Shown one piece after another: positions 22,671-32,600 of a stretch of 64,000 nt of DNA. This stretch comes from Streptomyces sp. KL109B. GTDB taxonomy: Bacteria > Actinomycetota > Actinomycetes > Streptomycetales > Streptomycetaceae. A model generated the notes under the pieces. It searched no databases, was not told the origin of the DNA, and saw nothing but the letters and a program-made list of their open reading frames with translations. The translations under genes and the position numbers were made by a program. Every line of letters begins with the position of its first letter. The first letter of the stretch is position 1. The DNA lies in assembly GCF_030766935.1 (NCBI RefSeq), contig NZ_JASERL010000001.1, positions 992,001 through 1,056,000 of the forward strand. The letters run 5' to 3'.

Positions 22671-24299
22671 TCAGGAGCACACCTTGCCGTCGCGCGGTAT
22701 TTTCCCCTCCAGGAGATACGCGTCGACCGTCGAGTCCACGCATGCGCTGCCGGATCCGTACGCCCCGTGCCCCTCGCCCTTCCACGTCAGCTCGACGCCG
22801 ACACCCGCGCCCAACTCGTCGACCATGCGGCGCGCCCCTTCGTAGGGAGTCGCCGGGTCCCCGGTGTTGCCCACGACGAGCACCGGAGCCGCACCCGAAG
22901 CGCTCACGTCCGGGTCGTCCCACTGCCCCGGAACCGGCCAGTCGTGACACCAACCCGCCGTGTCCCAGCCCATGTACGGCCCGAACACGGGCGAGATCTC
23001 GCGGAACTTCGCCAGCCGCTCCTTGGTCTCCCGTGCCGTGGGACGCACCTTGTCGTCGAGGCAGGAGATCGCCCGCTGCGAGTGGCTCGCCGTGCCGTAA
23101 CGCCCGCTCGCGTCACGGTCGTTGTACGAGTCGGCGAGTGCGAGCAGGGCGGTGCCGTCACCCCGCTCCGCGTCCCGCAGGCCGCGCGTCAGGGCGGGCC
23201 AGCTGCTCTTGCTGTACAGGGTGACCGCGATGCCGGTGGTCGCGAGCGACTCGTTCAACTCACGGCCGCCCGCGGTGGTCAGAGGCTTCGCGTCCAGCCG
23301 TTTGAGGAGCGCGGTGATCTCGCGCGAACCCTCCTTGGGGTCCTTGCCGCGTGACGTGAAGTAGTTGTCCAGGGCCCGCTGGAATCCACGCGCCTGGTTC
23401 TCGGCCTGCCCGATGCGCCCAGCGGTGGGGTCGACGACCGCGTCCAGAGTGAGACGGCCGACCTTGCCGGGGAACAAGTGGGCGTAGATTCCGCCCAGTT
23501 CGGTGCCGTAGGAGACGCCCATGTAGTGCATCTTCTTGTCGCCGAGCACCTGACGCATCAGATCCATGTCGCGCGCGGCCTCGACGGTCGACACATGGGC
23601 GAGCAGCTCGCCGGCCTGTTCTCGGCAGCCCTTGCCGAAGGCGGCGGCGTCCTTGAGGTACGCCGCTTCCTCCGCGGCGGTGTCCGGAGTGAGGTCGATG
23701 GACTCGGCTGCCTGCGTCTCCTTGTCGCTGCGACAGCGCAGCCCCCGGCTCTCCGAGACCCCGCGCGGATCGAAGCTCACCAGGTCGTAGCGCTCCCGCA
23801 GTTTCGAGTACTGCGGGGCGAAGGCCGGCAGCAGCTCCACCCCGGAGCCGCCTGGGCCACCGAAGTTGAACAGCAGGGAGCCGATCCGATCACCCGCGTT
23901 GCCTTGAGTCTTGGTGCGGATGAGGGCGAGGTCGATCGTGCGTCCTGTTGGCTTCGCGTAGTCGAGCGGGGCCTTGAGCGTGGCGCACTGCCAGTCGGAA
24001 CCGGGCGCGGGCGTGTCCCCGTGCGCACGGCAACGGCCCCAGTCGAGGCGCTGGTTGGTGAGCGAGGAGGGGAGGCGGGCCGAGCCGTCGTCGCCCGCCG
24101 CGGCGCCCGGGGACCGCGAGGCGGATGCCGACGGCCGCTTCGGATCGTCCCCGCCGTCACGGTCACCGTCGCCCGAGCCGCTGCAGCCCGATGCCAGACC
24201 GGCCGTCAGCACGACCGCCGCGGCCAGCGAGAGCGCACGGACGCCGTTCTTCCTGCGTGTGCGTGCGCCCGCGGGTGCGCGCGAATCCTGTGCCGCCAT
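22671..24299 (-). CDS. Tap/Slp-like lipoprotein peptidase 1
   Basis: A 542-aa secreted alpha/beta hydrolase of the tripeptidyl aminopeptidase family (S33), as in Streptomyces Tap, SlpD and SlpE. The N-terminus has a basic region, a hydrophobic core and the lipobox LASGC near residue 35, so the mature protein is a membrane-anchored lipoprotein. The nucleophile serine lies in MGVSYGTELGG, and the C-terminal TAP-like domain has the histidine motif GEGHGAYGSG. ATG 24299 follows GGGAGGTG. A damage-type promoter motif lies at 24345-24367. It removes N-terminal peptides from secreted proteins (family knowledge). The next gene is a paralogue. Confidence 0.88.
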   Translation of the reverse strand: MAAQDSRAPAGARTRRKNGVRALSLAAAVVLTAGLASGCSGSGDGDRDGGDDPKRPSASASRSPGAAAGDDGSARLPSSLTNQRLDWGRCRAHGDTPAPGSDWQCATLKAPLDYAKPTGRTIDLALIRTKTQGNAGDRIGSLLFNFGGPGGSGVELLPAFAPQYSKLRERYDLVSFDPRGVSESRGLRCRSDKETQAAESIDLTPDTAAEEAAYLKDAAAFGKGCREQAGELLAHVSTVEAARDMDLMRQVLGDKKMHYMGVSYGTELGGIYAHLFPGKVGRLTLDAVVDPTAGRIGQAENQARGFQRALDNYFTSRGKDPKEGSREITALLKRLDAKPLTTAGGRELNESLATTGIAVTLYSKSSWPALTRGLRDAERGDGTALLALADSYNDRDASGRYGTASHSQRAISCLDDKVRPTARETKERLAKFREISPVFGPYMGWDTAGWCHDWPVPGQWDDPDVSASGAAPVLVVGNTGDPATPYEGARRMVDELGAGVGVELTWKGEGHGAYGSGSACVDSTVDAYLLEGKIPRDGKVCS

Positions 24300-24344
24300 G
24301 GCACCTCCCCCCTTAACTGCCCCCGTTCGAAAGACAGTCAAGCC

Positions 24345-24367
24345 ATCGTAGGAGCGCCCACTGACAT
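24345..24367 (-). promoter_or_regulatory. RecA-NDp (PafBC-type) damage promoter
   Basis: On the minus strand ATGTCAGTG (24367-24359), an 8-bp spacer and TACGAT (24350-24345) match tTGTCRgtg-N8-TAnnnT except for the first weak position. The expected start is about 38 nt before the lipoprotein peptidase ATG. Confidence 0.7.
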
Positions 24368-24378
24368 CCGCCCCGGCC

Positions 24379-24387
24379 TGTGGACAA
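24379..24387 (-). promoter_or_regulatory. DnaA box in 13-bp shared motif
   Basis: The minus strand reads TTGTCCACA, a perfect DnaA box, inside the 13-mer GCCTGTGGACAAC that also occurs at 42809 and, inverted, near 49505. Confidence 0.6.
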
Positions 24388-24395
24388 CTCTTGGA

Positions 24396-25940
24396 TCACT
24401 TGCAGACCGTTCCCTCGGCCGGGGGCTTCCCGCTGAGGAGGTACGTGTTCACGGCGCTGTGCACGCAGCTGTTTCCGCTGTCGTACGCCCCGTGTCCCTC
24501 ACCGTCGTACGTCAGCTCGACACCCACACCGTCGCCGAGCGCGTCGACCATCTTCTTCGCGCCCTCGTACGGGGTGGCCGGGTCGCCGGTGTTGCCGACG
24601 ACGAGGATCGGGGCGGAGCCGGGCGCGCTGACGTCCGGGTGGTCGGCGGCCCCGTCGACGGCCCAGCCGGAGCAGTTGAGCATGCCCCAGGCCAGGTAGT
24701 CGCCGAACATCGAGGACGCCGCACGGAACTGCGGCAGCTTCGCCTCGACGTCCTTCGTCGTGTAACGGGGCTTGTCGTCGGCGCAGTTGATGGCGACGTT
24801 GGCGGCCTGGATGTTGCTGTACTTGCCGTCCTCGTTGCGCCCGTTCATCGAGTCGGACAACGCCATGAGGATCTTGCCGTCGCCGTCGTACGCCTGCTGC
24901 AGGCCCTCGGTCAGGTACTCCCAGAAGTCCTTCGAGTACAGGGACTGAGCGATGCCGTTGGTCGCCGCGGTCTGCGTGAGGTCGCGCGGGAAGATGCCGG
25001 GGATCGGCTTCTCCTCGAGCTCGTCGAGCAGCTTGGCGATCTTCGTCTTGACGTCCTGCGGCGTGTCCCCGACGGGGCAGTCCTCGGCCTGCGACGTGCA
25101 GTGCTTCGCGTAGTTGTCGAGGGCGAGCTGGAATCCCTTCGCCTGGCTGAGCGAGCCCTCCTCGGGGTCCTGCGTGGGGTCGACGACGCCGTCGAACACG
25201 GCGCGGCCCACCTTCTTGGGGAACAAGTGGGCGTAGACGCCGCCCAGTTCGGTGCCGTACGAGACACCGAAGTAGTTCAGCTTGTCGTCCCCGAGCACCT
25301 GACGCATGAGGTCCATGTCGCGGGCCGCGTCCGTGGTGCCCACATGGGGGAGGACCTTCCCGGAGCTCTTCTCGCACCCGTCGTTGAAGGTCTTGATGTT
25401 GTCGACGAGCTTCTTCTGCTCCGCCGTGTCGTCCGGCGTCGAGTCCTCCTGGTAGTACGCGTCGAGCTGCTTGTCGTCCTCGCACTCGACACCCGCGCTG
25501 CGGCCCACCCCGCGCGGGTCGAAGCTGACCAGGTCGTAGCGCGTGCGCAGCTTCGCGTACTCGGAACCGAAGGCGGGCAGGGAGGTGACCCCGGAGCCGC
25601 CGGGGCCGCCAAAGTTGAAGATCAGCGAGCCGATCCGCTTGTCCTTGGCCCCGCTTGACTCCGCGCGGATCAACGCCAGGTCGATCGTCTCGCCCTTGGG
25701 CTTGTCCCAGTCGAGCGGCGCCTTCATGGTGGCGCACTGCCACTCGGCGCCGCCGGGCAGCGGGGAGGGAGAGTCGCCGCCGCCCTGGGAGTCCGCGGGC
25801 GCGGGGCAGTCCTTCCAGCTCAACTGCTGGGACGGCAGATCCGCGTTGTCCTCCGATTCGCCGCCGCACGCGGCGAGCGAAACGGGCAGCAGGGTGGCGG
25901 CGATCAGGGCAGAGGTGCGGGACCAGGACGGATTCGGCAT
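24396..25940 (-). CDS. Tap/Slp-like lipoprotein peptidase 2
   Basis: A 514-aa paralogue of the preceding gene in tandem, 96 bp between coding regions. The signal peptide ends in the lipobox LAAC near residue 26, followed by GGESEDN. The catalytic serine is in YFGVSYGTELGG, and the histidine motif GEGHGAYDSG is near the C-terminus. Cysteines in the mature part are conserved with paralogue 1 (for example, near the final VHSAVN region). ATG 25940 was chosen as the start of a classic lipoprotein signal sequence. The pair probably arose by tandem duplication. It is likely to trim peptides outside the cell. Confidence 0.87.
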   Translation of the reverse strand: MPNPSWSRTSALIAATLLPVSLAACGGESEDNADLPSQQLSWKDCPAPADSQGGGDSPSPLPGGAEWQCATMKAPLDWDKPKGETIDLALIRAESSGAKDKRIGSLIFNFGGPGGSGVTSLPAFGSEYAKLRTRYDLVSFDPRGVGRSAGVECEDDKQLDAYYQEDSTPDDTAEQKKLVDNIKTFNDGCEKSSGKVLPHVGTTDAARDMDLMRQVLGDDKLNYFGVSYGTELGGVYAHLFPKKVGRAVFDGVVDPTQDPEEGSLSQAKGFQLALDNYAKHCTSQAEDCPVGDTPQDVKTKIAKLLDELEEKPIPGIFPRDLTQTAATNGIAQSLYSKDFWEYLTEGLQQAYDGDGKILMALSDSMNGRNEDGKYSNIQAANVAINCADDKPRYTTKDVEAKLPQFRAASSMFGDYLAWGMLNCSGWAVDGAADHPDVSAPGSAPILVVGNTGDPATPYEGAKKMVDALGDGVGVELTYDGEGHGAYDSGNSCVHSAVNTYLLSGKPPAEGTVCK

Positions 25941-26041
25941 GCGTCCATCCTGCGGTTGCCCGGTGCGGGGCGCTCGGGCTGCGGTCTGTGCGAGTGAGGC
26001 CGTCGCTGAGGTCGTTGCCGCCCGACGGACGCTCAAGTCGC

Positions 26042-28822
26042 TTAGAGAGCGCCCTTCCTTGTGAGGTGGTTGAAGAACAGCCACCCAGGGAGAACGGGGA
26101 GCCACAACGTAAGGAGCCGGTACAGCAGCACCGCAGGTGCGGCCACCTCCTTGGGCAGCCCGACCGCGATCAAACCCACCGTCAACGTCGCCTCGACGGC
26201 ACCCACGCCACCCGGTGTCGGTGCGGCAGAGCCGAGCGCGTTGCCCGCGAGGAAGACCACGGCGACGCTGGCCAGGCTGATCGTGGTCTGGGTCTCGTCC
26301 CCGAAGGCGCGGATCGAGGCGTCCAGGCACATCACGAAACAGGCGGTCAGCAGCAGCATGCCGCCGATGCCGGTGATCAGCTTCCGCGGCCGCTGCAGCA
26401 CGTCGAGCATGCGCGGCACGACACCAGCGAAAAGTGAGCGCACGCGCGTGACGACGAATTTGCGCAGGAACGGGATCGACGTCACTACAAGGACGAGTAC
26501 GGCGACGGTCAACAGGCCCGCGATGACCGTGCGGGACGGCGACAAGGAGGGCGTCTTCTCCGTCCCTGTCAGGTAACCGAAGGTCAGCAGCAGGAGGATG
26601 TGACTGCCCATGCCGAACAGCTGCGAGGCGCCGACACTCGCGACGGCGAGCCCCGGACGGACCCCCGCGCGTTGCAGGAAGCGCGTGTTGAGCGCCACGC
26701 CACCGACCGCCGCTGGTGCCACGATCTTCACGAAGGACCCGGCGACCTGGGCCGCGACGGTCCGCATGAAGGGCACGCGTTCCGGTACGAAGCCGAGCAG
26801 GCTCATCGCGGCGGCCACGTAGCTGAGCGCGGAGAACAGCACCGCGAGGCCGACCCAGCCCCACTCGGCCTCGCCCACGATCGCCCCGAAGTCGATGTGG
26901 GTGAGCTGCGACAGCAGGAAGTACGCGCCGATCGCGCCGGCGATGAAACTGATCAGCGTGCGCGGCCTGATGCGCTCCAGGCGGGCCGGTTCGACGGGCG
27001 CCTGCGGCCGGATGCGCAGCACCTGGTGGCGGATCTGGGTCAGCAGATCCTCCTCGCGGGCCTCCTCCAGAGCCTCGTCGAGCGCTCGCTTCTCGGCCTG
27101 CCGCTCGGCCTTCTCGTACTTCTTCTCGGACTTTTTCTCGGCACGCACGGACACCTTGTCGATGTCGGTGTCGGCCGCCTCCTCGACGCGCGCCTGCTTG
27201 GCCCTGCTGGACGCCTCCAGGACGGCCTCGCGCTCGCGCTGGGCCCGCTCGCGTCCGAGCTTGCGCAGCGTCGCCCTGGTGGAGCGGGTGAGCGCGATCG
27301 GCTGCAGCAGCGGCAGACAGTCGGCGATGGTGTCCGGTCCGAGGACGCCCACGGCGGACGCGACGGCGCGCTCGGCGCCCACTCGGAGGCCTAGCGTCGT
27401 GAGCAGCTGGGCGATGTCCATGCGCAGCACCAGGTCGCCCGCGGCGATCTCACCGCCGCGCAGATCCGTGAGGATCACGGTGCCGGAACGATCCACCAGA
27501 ATCGCGTCGCCCGCCAGCCTGCGATGCGCGATCCGCCGCGACTGGAGCGCCTGCACCTGGTGCCAGGTGTCCCGCATCAGCTCGTCGGTGATCTCTTCGT
27601 CCGGCAGCGCGTCCAGGGACCGGCCGCCGACGTGTTCGTAGACGAGCATCACGGCGTCGGGGCCGAGCTCGGACGTCGCGATCAGCTTCGGCGCGTTCGC
27701 CCCGGCGGCGATCGCCGCATAGGCGAGCAGCGCCTCCTGCTCCAGGGCCTGGCGCAGCGACTGGAGGCTGCGGCGCTGCGTGATGCCGCGCAGCGTCAGG
27801 CGCCGCCACACTCGGTAGAAGAAGCCCTGCGCCTGCTGCTCCCGGTCCACCACGGTGACGTCGAGCGGCGGTCCGTCCTCCAGGGTGACGAAGTAGCGCC
27901 GCCCCCGGTCGCCGTTCTCCGTAGTGCCCTCCTGGGCTTCCTCACGGGAGGCGCTGACGGGGTGGAAGCCGACGTGGCGCAGGCCGGCGAGGAGCGTCTG
28001 CCCTGTAGGGCGCACGTTCGGGGAGCCGACGGCGTACAGCGTTCCGTAGGCGACGGTCCAGCCGATGAGGATCGTCAGGATGATCGAGAACGGTGTCGTA
28101 TAGCCGGTGACCAGCATCGCGAACGCGTCGAGCAGCAGCACCACCCACAGCACGACGCGCCATCGGGGGCGCCGGGACATGCCGACCGCCGTCATATAGG
28201 CGATGACGGGCGCCAAGTAGCCGTGCACCGGGTCGGTGAGCGCATGGAGGTCGCCGGGCGACACCGTGGTGAGCGCGTCCTGGATGGACTGCGGGGCGGC
28301 CCTGGCGACCCAGAGGTCGGTCGCCAGCGTCACTCCGTGCGCGAGAACCGCGGCGAGCACTCCGTCGGCGATCCGCAGACCGTCGCGTTTGATGAGCCGC
28401 TCGATGGCGAACGCGACCGGCACCAGCAGGATGGCGATGCTCGACGCGAGACCGGCGAACTTGGTCAGCAGGTCGGGTGCCTGGCCGGTGCCCTTGTCGA
28501 TGTCCTGGGCGAAGCCCGAGGTCGTGCCGTGCGCGAACGCCGCGATGGCCAGGATGACGACGATGGCGAGCAGCCCCACAAGGAGGCGCATGAGGTCGGA
28601 GGGCCGGTGCACGCGCGCGGGGAGCAGCGGTTCGTCGCCGTCCACCTGCTCCGCGTGCACGTCGTTCTCGGCACAGTCGGGGTCGTGCAACGGCTGCTCG
28701 TGCTTCGTCTCGTCGGCCTGATCGGCCGCTTCATCAGGGCGCGCCGGTGCCACAGAGGTGCCCTCCGCCTTGTCGGGGTGCACGCTCTGCTGCTCCGTGG
28801 TCTCTTCTTGATCTCGTATCAC
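26042..28822 (-). CDS. flippase-like (LPG synthase TM) protein fused to kinase-like domain
   Basis: A 926-aa membrane protein with three parts: an N-terminal block of about seven helices (residues 75-290), a cytoplasmic kinase-like region (about 310-540), and a C-terminal block of about eight helices belonging to the lysylphosphatidylglycerol synthase TM/UPF0104 flippase family (about 625-926). The kinase part has IAHRRLAGDAILVD in place of the usual HxDLxxxN loop and DLRGGEI in place of DFG, so it may be inactive. A charged coiled-coil (AEKKSEKKYEKAERQ) links it to the flippase block. It starts at GTG 28822 with only a weak ribosome site. Polyprenyl- or phospholipid-linked substrate transport is an inference. 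Confidence 0.8.
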   Translation of the reverse strand: MIRDQEETTEQQSVHPDKAEGTSVAPARPDEAADQADETKHEQPLHDPDCAENDVHAEQVDGDEPLLPARVHRPSDLMRLLVGLLAIVVILAIAAFAHGTTSGFAQDIDKGTGQAPDLLTKFAGLASSIAILLVPVAFAIERLIKRDGLRIADGVLAAVLAHGVTLATDLWVARAAPQSIQDALTTVSPGDLHALTDPVHGYLAPVIAYMTAVGMSRRPRWRVVLWVVLLLDAFAMLVTGYTTPFSIILTILIGWTVAYGTLYAVGSPNVRPTGQTLLAGLRHVGFHPVSASREEAQEGTTENGDRGRRYFVTLEDGPPLDVTVVDREQQAQGFFYRVWRRLTLRGITQRRSLQSLRQALEQEALLAYAAIAAGANAPKLIATSELGPDAVMLVYEHVGGRSLDALPDEEITDELMRDTWHQVQALQSRRIAHRRLAGDAILVDRSGTVILTDLRGGEIAAGDLVLRMDIAQLLTTLGLRVGAERAVASAVGVLGPDTIADCLPLLQPIALTRSTRATLRKLGRERAQREREAVLEASSRAKQARVEEAADTDIDKVSVRAEKKSEKKYEKAERQAEKRALDEALEEAREEDLLTQIRHQVLRIRPQAPVEPARLERIRPRTLISFIAGAIGAYFLLSQLTHIDFGAIVGEAEWGWVGLAVLFSALSYVAAAMSLLGFVPERVPFMRTVAAQVAGSFVKIVAPAAVGGVALNTRFLQRAGVRPGLAVASVGASQLFGMGSHILLLLTFGYLTGTEKTPSLSPSRTVIAGLLTVAVLVLVVTSIPFLRKFVVTRVRSLFAGVVPRMLDVLQRPRKLITGIGGMLLLTACFVMCLDASIRAFGDETQTTISLASVAVVFLAGNALGSAAPTPGGVGAVEATLTVGLIAVGLPKEVAAPAVLLYRLLTLWLPVLPGWLFFNHLTRKGAL

Positions 28823-28956
28823 CAGTCACCGCCCGCACGATGGTGGCATGCCGCACCGTCATAGGGGGGCATCAGGGTGCATTCGAGGAGCGTGGAGTCC
28901 TCGGTGAACGTCTTCTTGTGCGTCCGTCCAAGCCGCCTCTTGTACGTCCCTCCATG

Positions 28957-28979
28957 TTGTCGGTGCCGTGCGGCAGGAT
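28957..28979 (+). promoter_or_regulatory. RecA-NDp (PafBC-type) damage promoter
   Basis: TTGTCGGTG (28957-28965), an 8-bp spacer and CAGGAT (28974-28979) match the damage consensus with C in place of the first T of the -10. The hexamer ends 7 nt before the alkyltransferase-like ATG. Confidence 0.72.
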
Positions 28980-28986
28980 GGGCCGG

Positions 28987-29352
28987 ATGAGCAAGGAGAG
29001 CGAACCGGCGGGAGAGCTTCCCGAGTACGCGGAGCGGGTCCTCGACGTCGCGGAATCGATCCCGCGCGGGCAGGTCATGACGTACGGAGACGTGGCCGAA
29101 TGGCTGGAGGAGGGCGGCCCCCGCCAGGTGGGGCGGGTGATGGCCCTCTACGGAGGAGCGGTTCCGTGGTGGCGTGTGGTGCGCGCGGACGGCCACCTCC
29201 TGCCGGGGCACGAACTGCGCGCGCTCGACCGCTACAGGGAGGAGGGAACGCCCTTGCGAGAGGCATCCCGCGCCGCCGAAGGTCATCTGCCGCGCCTCGA
29301 CATGAAGCGCGCACGGTGGGACGGCCGGGCAGGTACGGAAGCTCACAATTGA
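28987..29352 (+). CDS. atl: alkyltransferase-like protein (ATL)
   Basis: A 121-aa MGMT-family protein. The motif GQVMTYGDVAEWL (DNA-recognition helix) is near residue 29. Where O6-alkylguanine transferases have PCHR, this protein has PWWR near residue 60, so the acceptor cysteine is missing. ATL proteins bind O6-alkylguanine without repairing it and recruit nucleotide-excision repair (established for the family). The start is leaderless-looking, 7 nt after a damage-type -10. It lies beside adnA and adnB, and the gene order resembles Rv3204 next to Rv3201c-Rv3202c. Expression by DNA damage is therefore well supported by sequence. Confidence 0.9.
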   Translation: MSKESEPAGELPEYAERVLDVAESIPRGQVMTYGDVAEWLEEGGPRQVGRVMALYGGAVPWWRVVRADGHLLPGHELRALDRYREEGTPLREASRAAEGHLPRLDMKRARWDGRAGTEAHN

Positions 29353-29630
29353 CAGCTTCGGCCATCCCGCGCGCGGGCGGGGTACCGATGGCCCGTATGG
29401 GGGAAACGGGGCATGCGGGGCACTTCGGCGCCCTCGCGTCCGTTGGTGAGACCGGGCACATCCGTGCCAGGGGGAACGCGGGGGAGGCACCGGAAGCCCG
29501 ACTTCCGCCACACTCGACGGCGTAGCGTCGACAGCACCGTCGATGGCAGACACCTCCTTCGCCCCAGGGCCACCGCCTCGCGCGGACGGCCCTTCGATCA
29601 CCAGCACACCCACCAGGACCAGCGATCCAC

Positions 29631-32600
29631 GTGAGCTCCTCCTCGTCCACCCGGCACCTGTCGCAGCACCAGGTTCGACAGGTGGTCCCCGGTGCGTACC
29701 GACTGGTGCGTACCCCGCCGGCTCCGGTGGACCCCCCTCGTCTGGACGCACATCAGCGTGCGGTGGTTGACCATGCCCACGGGCCGCTGCTCGTCCTGGC
29801 CGGTCCGGGGACCGGAAAGTCCACGACTCTCGTGGAGGCCGTCGCGGCGCGCGTCGCCAAGGGCGTCGACCCCGCGCGCGTCCTGGTGCTCACGTTCAGC
29901 CGGAAGGCCGCGGTGGAACTGCGCGACCGGATGGCTGTGCGCATCGGAGCGGCGCACGCCCCGCAGGCGACGACGTTCCACTCGTTCTGCTACGCGCTGG
30001 TCCGCGCCCACCAGGACGCGGACCTCTTCGCGGAGCCCCTGAGGCTGCTGTCGGGCCCCGAGCAGGACGTCGCCGTGCGGGAGCTGCTCGCGGGGCAGAT
30101 CGACCTGGAGCAGGCCGGGCTCGCGCATGTGCGCTGGCCCGACGAGCTGCGCGCGTGCCTCACGATGCGGGGCTTCGCCGACGAGGTGCGCGCGGTCCTC
30201 GCCCGGAGCCGCGAGCTGGGCCTCGGTCCGCCCGCCCTGGACGCCTTCGCGCGCCGTATAGGCCGCCCGGACTGGCGGGCGGCCGCCACCTTCCTCGCCG
30301 AGTACCTGGACGTCCTCGACGCGCAGGGCGTGCTCGACTACGCGGAACTGGTGCACCGTGCCGTGCTCCTGGCGCGCCGCACGGAGGTCGCCAACCAGCT
30401 CGCCAAGCGGTACGACGCCGTTTTCGTCGATGAGTACCAGGACACCGACCCCGCCCAGGTGCGGCTCCTGCAGGCGCTCGCGGGTGGGGGCCGCACCCTC
30501 GTCGCCTTCGGCGACCCGGACCAGTCGATCTACGCGTTCCGGGGCGCGGACGTGAACGGCATCCTGAACTTCCGCGAGGACTTCCCCCGCGCGGACGGCG
30601 CCCCCGCCCCGCTCGAAGTGCTCACCACGTCCCGGCGTTCCGGCGCCCGTCTCCTGGAGGCCACGCGCCGCGTCACCCACCGGATGCCGCTGACCCGGCT
30701 GCCCGCGCACAAGGTGCGCGCCCACCGTGAGTTGACGCCCGTGCGCGACGGAGGCACGGCCGAGGTCTACACGTACCCGACATCCGGTACGGAGCTCGAC
30801 AACATCGCGGACATCCTGCGCCGTGCCCACCTGGAGGACGGCGTCCCGTGGAGCGACATGGCCGTCCTGGTGCGCGCCGGCACGCACAGCATCCCGGCGG
30901 TGCGGCGCGCGCTCACGGCGGCCGGCGTCCCCCTCGACATCGACGGCGACGACCTGCCGCTGCGCCACGAACCGGCGGTCACACCGCTGCTGACGGCCCT
31001 CAAGGCGGTGGCCAGGACCGACACCCCCGAAGGGGAGAGCTGGCTCGACACCGAGACTGCTCTCGAACTCCTGGCCTCGCCACTGGCCGGGATGGACGCG
31101 GCGGATCTACGTCGCCTGGGGCGCGCCCTGCGCGAGGAGGAGCGCGCGGCCGGGAACGCGCTGCCGCCACCCTCGGACGACCTGCTCGCCCGCGCCCTCG
31201 CCGAGCCCGAACGGCTCGCCCTGCACGACCCCGCCTACGCGCGCGGTGCGCAGCGTCTCGGCGCCGTCCTCGCCACCGCCCGCCGGAAACTCACCGACGC
31301 GGGCAGCGCCGAAGAAGCCCTCTGGGCGCTGTGGAACGGCACCCCCTGGCCGAGCCGACTCGAGCGTGCCGCCCGCCGCGGCGGCGCCGCCGGGCGCAAC
31401 GCGGACCGCGATCTGGACGCCGTCTGCGCCCTGTTCGCCGTCGCGTCGCGCGCGGAGGAGCGCACGGGAGGCCGCGGCGCCCGCAACTTCCTGGAGGAAC
31501 TGGAGGCCCAGGACATCGCGGCGGACACCCTCGCCGGTCGTGCCGTGCGCCCCGACGCCGTCCGCCTCATGACCGCACACCGCTCCAAGGGCCTGGAGTG
31601 GCGGCTCGTCGTCGTCGCGGGCGTCCAGGAAGGGCTGTGGCCCGACCTACGGCGCCGCGGATCGCTTCTGGAAGCCGACCGCATCGGACGCGACGGCCTC
31701 GCCGAACCACTCACTCCCGGAGCACTGCTCGCGGAGGAACGACGCCTCTTCTACGTAGCCGCCACGCGCGCGCGGGAGCGGCTCGTGATCACCGCCGTGA
31801 AGGCGCCCGCGGACGACGGCGACCAGCCGTCCCGGTTCCTGACCGAGCTGGGCGTCGAACCCAAGGACGTCAGCGGGCGCCCGCGCCGCCCCCTGTCGGT
31901 GGCCGCGCTCGTCGCCGAACTGCGCGCCACGACCGTCGACCCGCGCGTCTCCGAAGGGCTGCGCGAGGCCGCCGCGCGCCGCCTCGCCAAGCTGGCCGCG
32001 CTCAGCGACGACGACGGCAGGCCGCTCGTGCCGGCCGCCCACCCGTACCGCTGGTGGGGCATGCACGAGCCGACCGAGAGCAAGGTTCCGCTGCGCGACC
32101 GGGACAAGCCCGTCGTCCTGTCCGGAAGCGCCCTCGACCAGTTGGCCAACACCTGCGCCCTGCAGTGGTTCCTCGGCCGCGAGGTGAAGGCCGACGCTCC
32201 CGCCACCGCGGCTCAGGGCTTCGGAAACGTCGTGCACGTCCTGGCCGACGAGGTCGCCTCCGGGCGCACGCCCGCCGATCTCGCCGTCCTCATGGAGCGC
32301 CTCGACTCCGTGTGGGACGCCCTCGCCTTCGACGCGCCCTGGAAGTCGAGCCAGGAGAAGGAGAACGCCCGCGCCGCGCTGGAGCGCTTCCTCCAGTGGC
32401 ACGTCATGGACCGCGCGGGCCGCACCGCCGTCGCCAGCGAGCACGACTTCGACGTGACGCTCGAAGCGGGCTCCTACGAAGTACGCATCCGAGGCTCCAT
32501 GGACCGCGTGGAGCGCGACGCCGAAGGCCGTGCCTACGTAGTCGACTTCAAGACCGGCAAGCAGGCGCCGAGCTCCGCGGAGGTCGCCCGCCACCCACAA

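Noticed and set aside
26216..26238. RecA-NDp-like GTGTCGGTG
   Set aside because: Inside the flippase gene, and no YAnnnT hexamer follows at 8 bp.
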